DNA of 64,000 nt from Conchocele bisecta (taxonomy: Eukaryota; Mollusca; Bivalvia; Lucinida; Thyasiridae), in assembly GCA_029237695.1 (NCBI GenBank), contig JAQRGA010000045.1, forward strand, positions 1 to 64,000. Direction: 5' to 3'. Within the stretch, counting starts at the first letter, position 1; the number at the start of each line of letters is the position of its first letter. This document shows positions 11,167-21,552 of the stretch, piece by piece. The notes beneath the pieces were generated by a model. It had not been told where the DNA came from. It saw nothing but the letters and a program-made list of their open reading frames with translations, and searched no databases. The position numbers and the translations under genes are program-made.

Positions 11167-13400
11167 ACGGTGGTAGAAAAAAATGTGATAACTGTAATAA
11201 AAACAAACAGGGTCTCAGAATTACATTTTATAATCACATAAATACAAATTAGTACTATTTGCTTAGTCATCTTTTCAGTTGCACATGTATGGTACCCATA
11301 TGCTATTGCTAATATTTTGTTCCGCTTCGTAGAGGTGAGTAGTTCAGCATTTTCTTCTAAATCATATATTCTCACGTGTCTTATATGATAATTATACCAC
11401 ACTATACAAGTTTGAACATGTATTACATCAATCAATTGGCATTTCATCATCTGAATAGTGTCATCCGATTGCAAGCATTATAAGTAGAGTAACGTAACTA
11501 GTTAAATAAAGTTACAATAATTTAAGACATACACCAGGTTATGAAATGTTATTAATATCGTATTGCCAAAACCAGGGATTTAGGGTACGGTGTACTTGTA
11601 TTATGTCTCTGTCAAAACAGAAATCGGCCATATATTTTTCAAAATTTAAACTGAAAGTGGAAACAAATGTCTCAGCAGTAGTGGGAAGTATTTGTATATG
11701 CTACTTCAAACCTTCGTTAGCAATGTTCGAAACTGTCGCAGATAGAACTCAACATTCTTATGCGAGTCGCTAGACTATAATACGCAGCATATGATTTCAC
11801 AATGTTGATCAAATCTAAAATGTGAAATCTTAAATGGATCTCACTTAGCGTTTAGTAGAAAATAATTCCTTGATAAAGGTCTCGTGCCGAAACGAGAGAA
11901 GAGTGGATTCCTGGTTTTTGCAGACTTGTTCAACATACCGTACTATTGCGGAAATCTTACTTTCAATAAACAAAAATATTTGAAATGCGACAAATCAATA
12001 TTACGGATTTAGCAACTTTGATTACATTACTATGCTGTCAATACACATATGGACATACATTAATTGTGTGTGGGCTATAATCAACAGGAAATGAAAACAG
12101 TCCACATACTAGTATTGGATTGATATAGTACGTGTGTGGGTATAAGTGATATCATGTATTGCCGAAACAATATGGAAACAGTAATATAGTCTGCAATTCG
12201 TTCCCTTTATAAGTTACATTCCTAAGATGATGTCTCAGCAATTCAATATGCGGGTATTCGGTCTTTTTCTTTATCGACTACCAATGACTTATGTCAAACA
12301 CACTGAAATGCAAAACTTATGCATTAATATATCCATTACCATAGATTTTGCAGGGCAATTATTTTTATAACTACGAGTATGTATCGGGTAGTCTATACTG
12401 TATGCAAATGTACATAACTTTCTTCCTAAAGGGCACAGCTTGTAATACATGATTCATTGACTTGCATATTGTACTTGTGGTACCCATATATCATGGCATA
12501 CTATGTTTTAACATACTCATTTTAACATTATACAGGTGAGTAAAATGAGGAAAATAGTTGAATAAAAGTACTCTGTCTAATAACATTGACCTGTGAATTG
12601 TGTATATATCATTTGAAGTATCAACGATTACATTATAGATAAATGGCTAAGTAATATATCAGATATCTATATGTCAAATAGGATGTGTATTGTTTGTCAG
12701 TTAAAAAGTGATACTATATAATATAAAGATAAAACTAAAGTTACAAACAAATACCTATAAAACACTATTTGGAATGGTTACAGTTACATAAAGTTCTATC
12801 AGACAAAACTCAATCAGTCAGGCTAAAAAAACAAGTTTAGAAAGTCTGTCTTTGTTAAACAATATTTATTAAACAATATGTTACAGTTAAATAAAATGTC
12901 ATGCTAACGAGTCTTGGATTTGACCCAACGTATAACCTGTCGTGGTAATTTCCAGAATTCTGTGTTTGAACTTGCTTGTGCTTTGATTAAATGTCAGAAG
13001 TTATATGGGATATATGTGTATACCAGACACTATGTAACACACTTGCTTAGTTTTTTAGCTGATGAGTAAGACACTCAACTTTCTGAAATATGTAGGTTTC
13101 CAAAGAATAGTTATATGTGGTACCCAAATACTATTGCAAATATCAACCTAGCAACTTACGTCATTGATTTACATGTTACTTTTATTTCTATATCAGTGGA
13201 TCGCCTGGTTTCAAATATACTCTTGAGTAGTAGATTTTCCCCAGCATTCCCTAGATACAGCGATTCCCTGGAACAACTTAGAACGCCACATATCACATCA
13301 CCGCCTTTCTTACTTAAATTTACATGACACTGTGTATACAGTCACCGAATAAGGAACCTTATAGCATACAACTACAACAATTTCACAATGTGAATCAGAT
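11167..13400. other. no recognised gene or repeat
   Basis: About 2.2 kb of AT-rich sequence with only short ORFs in several frames. I recognise neither coding segments nor members of the repeat families used here. Confidence 0.45.
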
Positions 13401-13649
13401 CAGTAGCCGATTTCACCAACATTACTAAGCATACTTATCTAGCTAAGTATACTTTGACGGAGTAATCATTCATTTTTCCCGAAATGCATTACGTCATATA
13501 GAACTAACGACTGCATATATTTGATGCTTAAATGTATGCAGAATTATTATACAGAATTGGCTGTGATAATTGAATAAATTCAATATAATGGAAATTAATA
13601 TATTTATCCTTAAATTGAATTTTTTCCCCTCAAACTGTACATATTTTGC
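13401..13649. mobile_element. family A MITE, truncated at its right end
   Basis: It begins CAGTAGCCGATTTCACCAACATT, has the TTTGACGGAGTAATCATTCATTTTTCCCGAAATGCATT arm split by mutations, the palindromic centre (GGCTGTGATAATTGAATAAATTCAATATAAT) and then the AAATTGAATTTTTTCCCCTCAAA part. The right terminus is replaced by LINE sequence. Confidence 0.75.
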
Positions 13650-14070
13650 TTTCGCCTGGCAAGGACATTATTTTGTGTTGGCTCCCCAGTCATACTGGTA
13701 TCAAGGGCAATGACAGGGAAGATCGTGCTGCCAAAGCCGCCGAGGAGCTACCGACTTCAACTTTTCCTGTTTGCTATCATGATTTTAAATTATCCATTAA
13801 CTCATTCATCTCTGATACAATGCATACCCGGTCGGATCTGCTCAAAGATAATAACTTCATGCGAAACCGACTTTGGGCGAATGGACTCCTAGCTACAGGC
13901 GTGTACGCCGGGATGAAGTTGTCCTTAGTCGGTTACGCATTGGACATACACGACTAACGCATTCGTGTATGCTCAAAGGTGAGCCACGTCCATTTAGTAT
14001 TCCATGACACCGCGCAATCACCGTAAACTACATCCTACTGGACTGCGTACAATCACGAGCACCTGGCTGA
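13650..14070 (+). mobile_element. LINE fragment with RNase H C-terminal region
   Basis: The translation contains ILCWLPSHTGIKGNDREDR followed by AAKAA, the RNase H signature W-x-PSH-x-GI-x-GN-x2-AD-x2-AK of LINE polyproteins. After a frameshift near 13915 it continues RLRIGHTRLTHSCMLKGEPRP and then TVNYILLDC, the usual C-terminal cysteine/histidine region. It is 5' truncated and frameshifted, so inactive. It abuts the truncated end of the family A element. Confidence 0.85.
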
Positions 14071-14409
14071 CCGTCTCACCTGGACACATACATGGCTGGA
14101 GGCGACAACCACGGAACCACGGGACCGCGCCCAGCAGGAGAGATAACCCACACCGCGATGGAGACCGACCAAGGGCACGACATGATCCACCCGGGCTACC
14201 ACCACGCGTTTGTCGTTTCATCCAACACTACAACTACAGCTACATCTAATGCATTCCTCTCAACACCACCGTGGTCGGATATTGCACATGGAGTCGACAA
14301 TGCTGTTTATCACAGCGATGAGCCACGTGCTCGTGTAAATTATTACAGAAACGATCTTCATGTTGAGGTTTCGACAGCTTCGTGACCTCCAGCGAACATC
14401 ATTTTCCAG

Positions 14410-15135
14410 ATCAAATTTACCAATCAGTGAAAGCACATAATGGTTATGTAGCAACAGAGCTGACAAATAGTTCACAAGCAACAGACATTCCAGTTATCAA
14501 ACAACAACTGCCGAAATGCATTGGCAGTTTACAACTATTGGTCCAAAGTTTAGTACCGGTGACATTGGATCGACTTCATTGCCATGGAAACAAAACAACG
14601 GTTTCATGTCCCACAGCATTGATGCTAGAATACAAAACAACCATGTTAACAGGGTCAGAAAAGGGAGTGACGAGTCGTCAGGACTTGATCACGTATCAAA
14701 GCATAATCGAAATCGCGAAAACTACAAAGAAAACTACAAAGACGGCGGTACAGTTAACGTCCACATGCACCAGCCGCATCCGTCGTCCTGTATTTTATCC
14801 GTTAAGCCGTAGCCCAAGGGAGCCCACATCTGCCGCAACACAGCAGCATTGTCCACTGTAGATGAGAATACCCGAGCCGTGACCTCCCCGAGGAAGGTGA
14901 GCGCGAAGAATGTCACAACGTCCCACGGAGCAAGGACCGACGGCGGCCTCCTCTACAGTATGTGTTTACCCGTGATGACCGGACCTGACTCCCATCGCCG
15001 GATAGAGGACATTCGATATTCGCACATGCGACCCAGTTTTTCGCTTGACCCCAACATGCGGGCGTTTCTTAAACCTGAATCTATGATAATAATCAAAGAC
15101 CTACTGAAGCACGGATTGTTTCTTGATCTCATAAG
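14410..15135 (+). pseudogene. coding-like stretch of unknown identity, frame-broken
   Basis: The GC level rises here and stops are rare. One frame is open from before 14410 to 14858; another carries a single stop (14810-14812) between 14516 and 15136. A good acceptor (CATCATTTTCCAG) precedes 14410 and a plausible donor (ATAAG|GTGACA) follows 15135. A single frame change between about 14800 and 14860 would link the two. The second part includes RYSHMRPSFSLDPNMRAFLK and then PESMIIIKDLLKHGLFLDLI, a likely amphipathic helix. I do not recognise the protein. Its position downstream of the NR5B pieces allows a hinge or early ligand-binding exon, but nothing in the residues proves it. Confidence 0.35.
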
Positions 15136-15890
15136 GTGACATCATGGTACAAGGTGACATGACCACTTCCGTGTGTAAACGATAAAGTTACAGTAAGCAT
15201 TTACATTCATCATGCGATTAATTCAAATGCCTTCTAGCGAAACTCGATGTAAAAGTGATCACACTCCTTATCACAGATTGTGGACCAAATTTACCAACGT
15301 TCTAAGTATACGGAGATTATACATTACTAGTATTCTATAGTCTATACTAACAACAGAGATCGAAACGTGTGCATGTGAGGTGTTACGCGATCATCGAACA
15401 CTATATATTCTATACAGCGCCCCCTCCAATATATTCACTAGGTCAATCTCGGAATGTCAACAAAAGGGGTCAAAATGAGACAACAGTACCTTACCAGAAA
15501 AATGCCTTTACGACAAGACCAGCATAGAGAAGTACTATACTAAAGGTCGCTCGATCGTATTATCGGTCGGGATCGATTCGACAAAATATTCCTTATTATT
15601 ACACTCTTGCAAATTATTTTCACGGGTTTCGCTGTGAGAGAAAACCCGTAATCAACTCCTTACAAATAATACACGTGAAGAGAACACCCGTAATTGTGCG
15701 CCTATTTTCTTGGAAACCACGAGCTACCATGACAAATGTTTAATTTTTATTACAGTCAAAATAAAGTTATTTGAAAATTTGGAAATGGTCTCGACTAATC
15801 TAGAATGTTAATGTGATTGAACACGACATTCCAAACATGCACTCAAATATATCTAGTTCATAGAAACAGCTGCGTAATTTGGATTTCAAA
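15136..15890. other. no recognised feature
   Basis: No coding segment or known repeat family was seen. A short imperfect inverted repeat around ACGGGTTT / AAACCCGT is at 15618-15650. Confidence 0.45.
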
Positions 15891-15899
15891 AAGTTTACA

Positions 15900-15919
15900 T
15901 GACGTCACATTTGACGTCA
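15900..15919. promoter_or_regulatory. two TGACGTCA palindromes (CRE-like)
   Basis: Perfect 8-bp TGACGTCA sites are at 15900-15907 and 15912-15919. Two more are at 16523-16530 and 16545-16552. CREB/ATF proteins bind this sequence in animals. No gene start is visible nearby and the sites may belong to repeats, so function is unproven. Confidence 0.35.
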
Positions 15920-16044
15920 CACAGCGTAACGTCAAAACGCGGGAAACACGTCATTGTATAACTATTCATGCGCACATCACAATTCATTGATAATAATCTC
16001 AAAAATAGACTAAATGTGCATATGTATCCGCCGTGGAAGTGTAA

Positions 16045-16220
16045 TAAATAGGATATTCCATCGTACATGTTTGAATAGCGGAACTAATACACTCGTGTCC
16101 GTCGGCGTCCGTGCGTGCAAGCAACTCGTTCGCTACGCTCACTCGTTGCTTACGCGGAAGCCGACGCATCCTCGTGTATTGTTTTCAGCTATTCAAAATG
16201 TACGATGGAATATCCTCTAT
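16045..16220. mobile_element. palindromic MITE, GGATATTCCATCGTACAT ends
   Basis: The left arm (16051 on, GGATATTCCATCGTACAT then TTGAATAGC) is mirrored by GCTATTCAAAATGTACGATG and GAATATCC ending near 16214. The centre carries a second hairpin, GCAACTCGTTCGC / GCTCACTCGTTGC. Confidence 0.75.
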
Positions 16221-17070
16221 TTACCGGGATGCTTACCACGGTTAACCAGCTAAATGGGGCTTAAAAACCGCATCGGAAGTCGACACAATTCCGTTTTCAC
16301 AGAGGACATTAATTTTGCACATATTGTCGGCACGAGGAAATCCGGACTATTTTATTCGTCATTGTATCGCATTAAGATCCGAACTGATATATATATAACG
16401 TTGAGGGTTTGGACCAAAAATAAATAGACATAACTAGTGTTCTGAGTAAGATACACATTCAAACTAAAGTTTATTACAAAGTAATATATTATAACATTTT
16501 ACTCATTACATATTGTAACTAATGACGTCATTACTTTGAATGTATGACGTCACAATATGCAATGTATGATATTACTGATATTTTAAACACATCATGCAAA
16601 TTGGTCGAAAACTGTTACAATGTATACGAATTTTGAAACGCGACCGATAGAATCGGTCAATGATAAAGAAATGTTAGGACAGATTATTTGAATCATTACC
16701 CTTATAGAAAGGTAATATTAGGACTGACTTTATGAATCATTAACCCGATACACATATAGTATACAGTGAATTGCATGTGTTGTTACATGCAAGTAGTAAT
16801 GTGGTATTTGTTTCATGTTTCATTGAAACTTGTGTATTATGAAAACAATGAGAACATTCATCATTTAGATATGTAATGGCAATTATTATCTTTTGCGAAG
16901 GCCAATTAACACATTGACCATATAAAGAGTCACTGGTAGATAGGTGGTACTGTTTCATCACAATCAAAGTATATGTATGCAAAACAACAGTAGATGTTCT
17001 TAGCAACCGGACTGTCAATAACGTCGCTAAAACTTGTATTCTTGTAAACACGTATGGAATGAACCGAATC

Positions 17071-17127
17071 CCCCACCCCACCCCCCACCCCCCCCCCCCC
17101 CCCCCCCCCCCACCCCCCCCCCCCCCC
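17071..17127. repeat. poly-C tract
   Basis: A nearly pure run of C with a few A interruptions. It gives a spurious polyglycine ORF on the minus strand. Length may be unreliable in the assembly. Confidence 0.9.
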
Positions 17128-17472
17128 ATCATCCAGATCTGAACTAGTTGTAGAAGTAATTCCATTGGCGACGGCGCGTTATGAATTTTAAAGTAGATAA
17201 TATATACGTTTTTGGAATATTATATTCTGGAAAAAAATGGTGAATAATTACATTTTATTCTGAAATATAAATCACACTGATCACTATTATCTACTTGTAA
17301 CAGGTAGGTCCCAAAGTAAGTGGGAGCCACCTTTTTTATGCTTATTACTAACACTTGCCGATATATGAGCCCTTAAGGCGTTGTGAACCTCGTAAGGAAC
17401 CTTTTCAGGGTGTGGGATCACGTGGTTTCCGAAACCAATTTTCCGACGTGACGTAATTTGTGACGTAATTGC

Positions 17473-17530
17473 AAAATATACTTTAGTAGCAAAGTATATA
17501 CTTTGAGGGAGAAATTTTCAATTTTATGGC
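17473..17530. mobile_element. family A MITE fragment
   Basis: It matches the end of the 52560 copy: ATACTTTAGTAGCAAAGTAT, then ACTTTGAGGGAG and AAATTTTCAATTTTATG. The rest is absent. Confidence 0.7.
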
Positions 17531-17549
17531 TGTGAATATCCAGTTTAGA

Positions 17550-17995
17550 TCCTGATCAGCTAACAATCACATTTCGTTAGCTGCACGTTTTCCGCTTTAT
17601 ATGCAAAAGGTTGCACTATATTGCTACACCATGCTACACAGAACAAATGTGCGTAATAGCATTTACACTTCGCGCACTCAAATATAGAAAACATATACAG
17701 GGCGTTGAATGGTGAACAGTGTATATCCTGATCAGACTGCGCATATGCGCAGGCTGATCTGGATATTCACTGGTCGCAGAATAAGCCTCATTTCTCTAGC
17801 TACATTCATGGTAGAAACAAAATTGGTACCCGCTCCATACCTCTCGCGAGGGTTGCAATTTAACCCCATCTCTTTAATGTAACACATGGAAGAGTTTTAC
17901 AAGGGCGTTGACGTTGACACTTCGCTAGATATTGTTATTGAGAGACAATTCTACAATATGAGTAGAGTTATGTACTCAGAACTAACCTATAGTAT
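17550..17995 (-). mobile_element. family L element, reverse copy, interrupted
   Basis: Blocks such as GCACGTTTTCCGCTTTATATG, TGCTACACCATGCTACACAG, TATTGTTATTGAGAGACAAT and GAGTTATGTACTCAGAACTA are the reverse complement, in reverse order, of the 40118-40487 insertion. A roughly 200-bp segment (17703-17906) lies between the halves. Confidence 0.65.
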
Positions 17996-18247
17996 GATCA
18001 GGATATATATGTTGTTTGTTATACATCAGGATATATATGTCTCTGGCTGAATGGTGAACAGTGTAGATCCTGATCAGACTGCGCATATGCGCAGGCTGAT
18101 CTGGATATTCACTGGTCGCAGAATAAGCCTCAGTTCTCTAGCTACATTCATGGCAGAAACAAAATTGGTACCCGCTCCATACCTCTCGCGAGGGTAGCAA
18201 TTTAACCCCATCTCTTTAATGTAACACATGGAAGAGTTTTACAATCG
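17703..18247. repeat. about 200-bp direct duplication
   Basis: The segment at 17703-17906 recurs at 18050-18247 with very few differences (GAATGGTGAACAGTGTA ... CTCGCGAGGG ... GGAAGAGTTTTACAA). It includes a CAGACTGCGCATATGCGCAG palindrome and family K type GATCCTGATCAGACTG sequence. Near-identity suggests a recent duplication. Confidence 0.8.
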
Positions 18248-18758
18248 GTTATCCGGCGTGTTTGATATGTTAGCGATATAAAACTGTATCAATAAATTAT
18301 TAATAAAGAACATACACATGCAGAAATTGGTTATTTTACCGTGTCAAGGTGTTTATCTGACATTTATATGTATATCTTGTACATGTGAAAGCTTCATTTC
18401 GTTATGTTGAATGTTGAGCAACAACAAGAGAAAAGATGGCTTCCACAGGAAAATTATTTCCATGTTCTATTATTTCTGGCAATTTACTAGACTAAGTTCT
18501 ACATCAAAGATTATTTGTTTAAATGATTAAAATATACAGTTTACTAAATGTTGACCTACATACAACAGGTTTGGGTATGCACTTCAGTTGCTCACATTTT
18601 TTGAATGGGTCAAATTGTAGCCGTAGATAACATATCGAAGGCGAATTATTGTAGCTAGTCACGGACGTAATGGAGCAAGCATTTTATCAACTGGAACACA
18701 GAGCTGTGGCTGTGACTTGAGATATGCGGCTTAGGTCACGTGTGACCAGTCTAGCCCC
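18248..18758. other. no recognised feature
   Basis: No coding segment and no member of the repeat families used here. Confidence 0.45.
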
Positions 18759-19066
18759 TGTAGCCTATTTCATCAACATTGCAAAGTATACTTTACTAGC
18801 AAAGTATACTTTGAGGGAGTAATCATTTATTTTTCCTGAAATGCATTATTTCATATAGAACTAACAAATGCATATATTTCATGATTAAAAGTATGCAGAA
18901 TTATTATACTGAATTTATTACATTATCACAGCCAAATTGGCTGTGATAATGTAATAAATTCAGTATAATAAAAATTAATAAATTTATCATAAAATTGAAA
19001 ATTTCTCCCTCAAAGTATACTTTGCTACTAAAGTATACTTTGCAATGTTGATGAAATCGGCTACTG
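18759..19066. mobile_element. family A MITE, full length (308 bp)
   Basis: The terminal repeats read TGTAGCCTATTTCATCAACA and its mirror ending GATGAAATCGGCTAC. Each is followed by a pair of AAAGTATACTTT motifs and GAGGGAG. The centre is a nearly perfect hairpin: ACTGAATTTATTACATTATC, ACAGCCAA and the reverse complement. Confidence 0.9.
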
Positions 19067-19110
19067 ATCTGCAAGTGCATTCCTGCAGTCTGATACTGAT
19101 CTATAGTGGA

Positions 19111-19172
19111 ACCTCCCAAAACCAGACACCCTGGGAGGTTCACAGGGTGTCCGGTTTGGAGATATTCCGCTG
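19111..19172. repeat. family M terminal hairpin
   Basis: AGTGGAACCTCCC, ACCAGACACCCTGGGAGG and CACAGGGTGTCCGGTTTGGAG form a hairpin. Family M ends recur at 20113, 20665, 20984, 29096, 31370, 44851 and 45292. Confidence 0.7.
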
Positions 19173-20112
19173 TAAGTCAGACATGTTAGCGTTTCATGGC
19201 ACATTCTAGTGTTTTGCAATCATGACAAGTCATTGTGATCAGAGATACATGTAAGTTAAACATCCATATATTATCGGGTGTTCGGTTAAGAGGGGCGCCA
19301 CTGTATAGAGCCATACGGTTGTTTTACCAACTAGGCGCGTAGCTGCAAATAGGCACTGCAGGCCCGGGCCTGCAGAATTTTCGAGAAAATGGAAAACATA
19401 AAATGTGCCAGAGTGCATCATTTACCTTCTAGTTTCGATTTTTGTTCTGGAGTGGGGGGGGGGGGGGGGGGGGGTGCATGTCGCCAGACCCACCTAGCAT
19501 ACTCGCACCAACGGTGCTCGAAGTCGTCAACCGGGCCTGCAGATTCAAATTGGCTAGCTACGCCCCTGCCAACCGAATGGCAACATTGAAGTCCCTGATA
19601 TCAGACTACATTGATCGCAAAATCAATAAGTCCTGTTTCTCCATATTTTATAAAAGAAAATCGTTCTGAACAAACGAGTTGTTATTTCAATTCAGCAAAA
19701 AACACGATTAACTCATCACATACGCCCTTAGCATTTAGTCGTGGTCTATTTGTAATACCAGCTCAGTCTGGCTAATAGTTTATGGTTGCTGTGGACACTG
19801 ATCAGACTAACAGTTGCAGATACTCAGAAGCCGTGTGTGCATCATATGTTACCAGTATCCTACTGGCTGGTTTTGCATCGCCTCTTGCATGGAATCACAT
19901 TAATAATTGCATTGTAATATTGTGTTTTGAACAAAGAGTTCCATGTCACGTTAAATGTCACATGCTGTCAATATTCGGTGTTTTCGCTACGGGCGCTAAT
20001 CTTTATTTTACGCCAGGATAAATGAATTGATACATCATTGTCATCGCATAGCTCAGCGTGTTTCCGAATAAAATGTCAAAGAAAATCGAAGCGTTCCTTA
20101 TAAATGTAAACT
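19173..20112. other. mostly unrecognised; poly-G tract at 19454-19474
   Basis: It contains a G homopolymer (19454-19474) and a family M scrap near 19265-19300 (GGTGTTCGGTTAAGAGGGGC). No gene was recognised. Confidence 0.5.
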
Positions 20113-20738
20113 TAAGTACAGTGGAACCTCTATAAACCGGACACAGAGACAGGTTAGTTGTGCTTCATTTTGATAGTATAAAGTTTGATCATGTCCAGCC
20201 GTGTGCAAACGTTTGCTGCGGCCCTCGGCGGCCGCAGGCCGCGGGTTCAAACAGTTCCCTAGGGCCACAGCAAACACAGCAAACGTTTGCACACGACTCG
20301 ACATGATCAAACATTATTGTTACATTTCCAACAAAAAACTGATGTAATTTGAGCATTATATTCAGTATTTTCAGTACTTTTATAAAATCGTCCCATTCAC
20401 GTAAATAATTTTCGGTATGCATATTCCGGGGCCGCGTCATGAACGTCATGAAGTAGTGACGTCATGAAGACACTTCCGCGTAGTGACGTCATGAAGGCAC
20501 TTCCATTACGCGCGGCCCCGGAATGAGCATTGCCTAAAGCCATGTGCAAACAGCACGCGCTATTATATGTGCAAACAACGGAAACAATGTAACAATGATA
20601 GTTAATGTCTGTTCCTGATCACAAACCACTCACGCGTGTCTTGAAGTAGTCATCTGCCTATTTTACAGTGGAACCTATATAAACCGGACACCCTGAGGAC
20701 CTCACAGGGTGTCCGGTTTAGAGAGGTTCCATTGTACA
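20113..20738. mobile_element. family M element with two inserted hairpin elements
   Basis: The outer ends are CAGTGGAACCTCTATAAACC near 20118 and the ACCGGACACCCTGAGGACC hairpin at 20668-20735. Inside are a hairpin at about 20185-20310 (TTTGATCATGTC...GACATGATCAAA, with CAAACGTTTGC) and another at about 20420-20525 (ATTCCGGGGCCGCG / CGCGGCCCCGGAAT). The second encloses two tandem copies of GTGACGTCATGAAG, so perfect TGACGTCA sites occur at 20457 and 20484. Confidence 0.65.
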
Positions 20739-20983
20739 TGTATGTGTCTATTTTTGGTGTCACACAATACATGTCCATAAGACCATAATTTGGATGTGAC
20801 CAACGTAGTTCCAGCTCAGTCTGTGCATCCTCAGTCTGATCGGGGCATACATTGTTCGCCAGTTTTATAAATACACACCAGCCTTGCACAGATTATCAAC
20901 GTTTCTGAACATTTGTTGGCAACTGTAGCACAGACTCGGCCAATCAAATTGCTTGATTTCAGAGACAATATTCAAGTACAGTG

Positions 20984-21181
20984 GTACCTCTCTAAACCGA
21001 ACACGAAGAGAACAATGTGATCTTATTTTTGATGAGTGTCTTGGTCATTTATCTCAGATGATAATGTCTGTTCATGATCGCATAGCTCAGAATGTTCAGA
21101 TGCCTGCTTTACATTGAAACCTCTCTAAGCCGGGCACCCTGGGGACCTCACAGGGTGTCCGGTTAGAGAGGTTTCACTGTA
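20984..21181. mobile_element. family M element, about 198 bp
   Basis: It runs from CAGTGGTACCTCTCTAAACC to GGTGTCCGGTTAGAGAGG and TTTCACTGTAG. A sub-terminal hairpin (AGCCGGGCACCCTG...CAGGGTGTCCGG) is near 21128-21170. It lies about 300 bp upstream of the Crumbs-like start codon. Confidence 0.75.
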
Positions 21182-21491
21182 GTTTGAATTAAAGAAATCG
21201 ACAAATACTAACAAGATTATCTCCGGTGGTAGTGTACAATGGGTGGGTGACCGTTATTAATTCGTTGTTTTCGATTTGGCTTATATTTAAGGGTGGGAAT
21301 TGGCTCGAACACCTTCCAAACCCGGTTAATTCGTTGTTACTCGCATACGCAGGATGCGACAAAATGTTATCATCCGGGTTTGTTGTCTCTGTATCACTGG
21401 TGTGTGACGTGTCTCACTTGCAGGGACGCGACCGTGGTAGTATAGCGGGACACGAGGATGAGTGGTAGCGCGGGACATTACTGGCCATCAC

Positions 21492-21552
21492 ATGATGGAT
21501 GACATCTGCTACTTCAAGATCTACGGACTCGTCTGCGTCTTACTCACGGCCG
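21492..21552 (+). CDS. Crumbs-like exon 1: signal peptide
   Basis: ATGATG at 21492-21497 opens a 20-residue leader with the hydrophobic core [11 protein letters not shown], split after the first base of a Gly codon by a strong donor (G|GTAAGT). Exon 2 supplies GT to complete Gly and continues [16 protein letters not shown], so signal cleavage near the junction is likely. The second ATG could also be used. Upstream sequence (about 21226-21468) is open in another frame and is treated as 5' UTR; a possible acceptor (TCACTTGCAG|GG) near 21423 could mark a UTR intron. A family D element starts about 10 bp after the donor. Confidence 0.75.

Noticed and set aside
16740..17165. Glycine-rich 141-codon ORF on the minus strand
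   Set aside because: The glycine run is the poly-C tract and the remainder shows no domain.
21226..21468. 80-codon ORF upstream of exon 1 as a separate gene
   Set aside because: No ATG start and no recognisable protein; best seen as 5' UTR or upstream sequence of the Crumbs-like gene.
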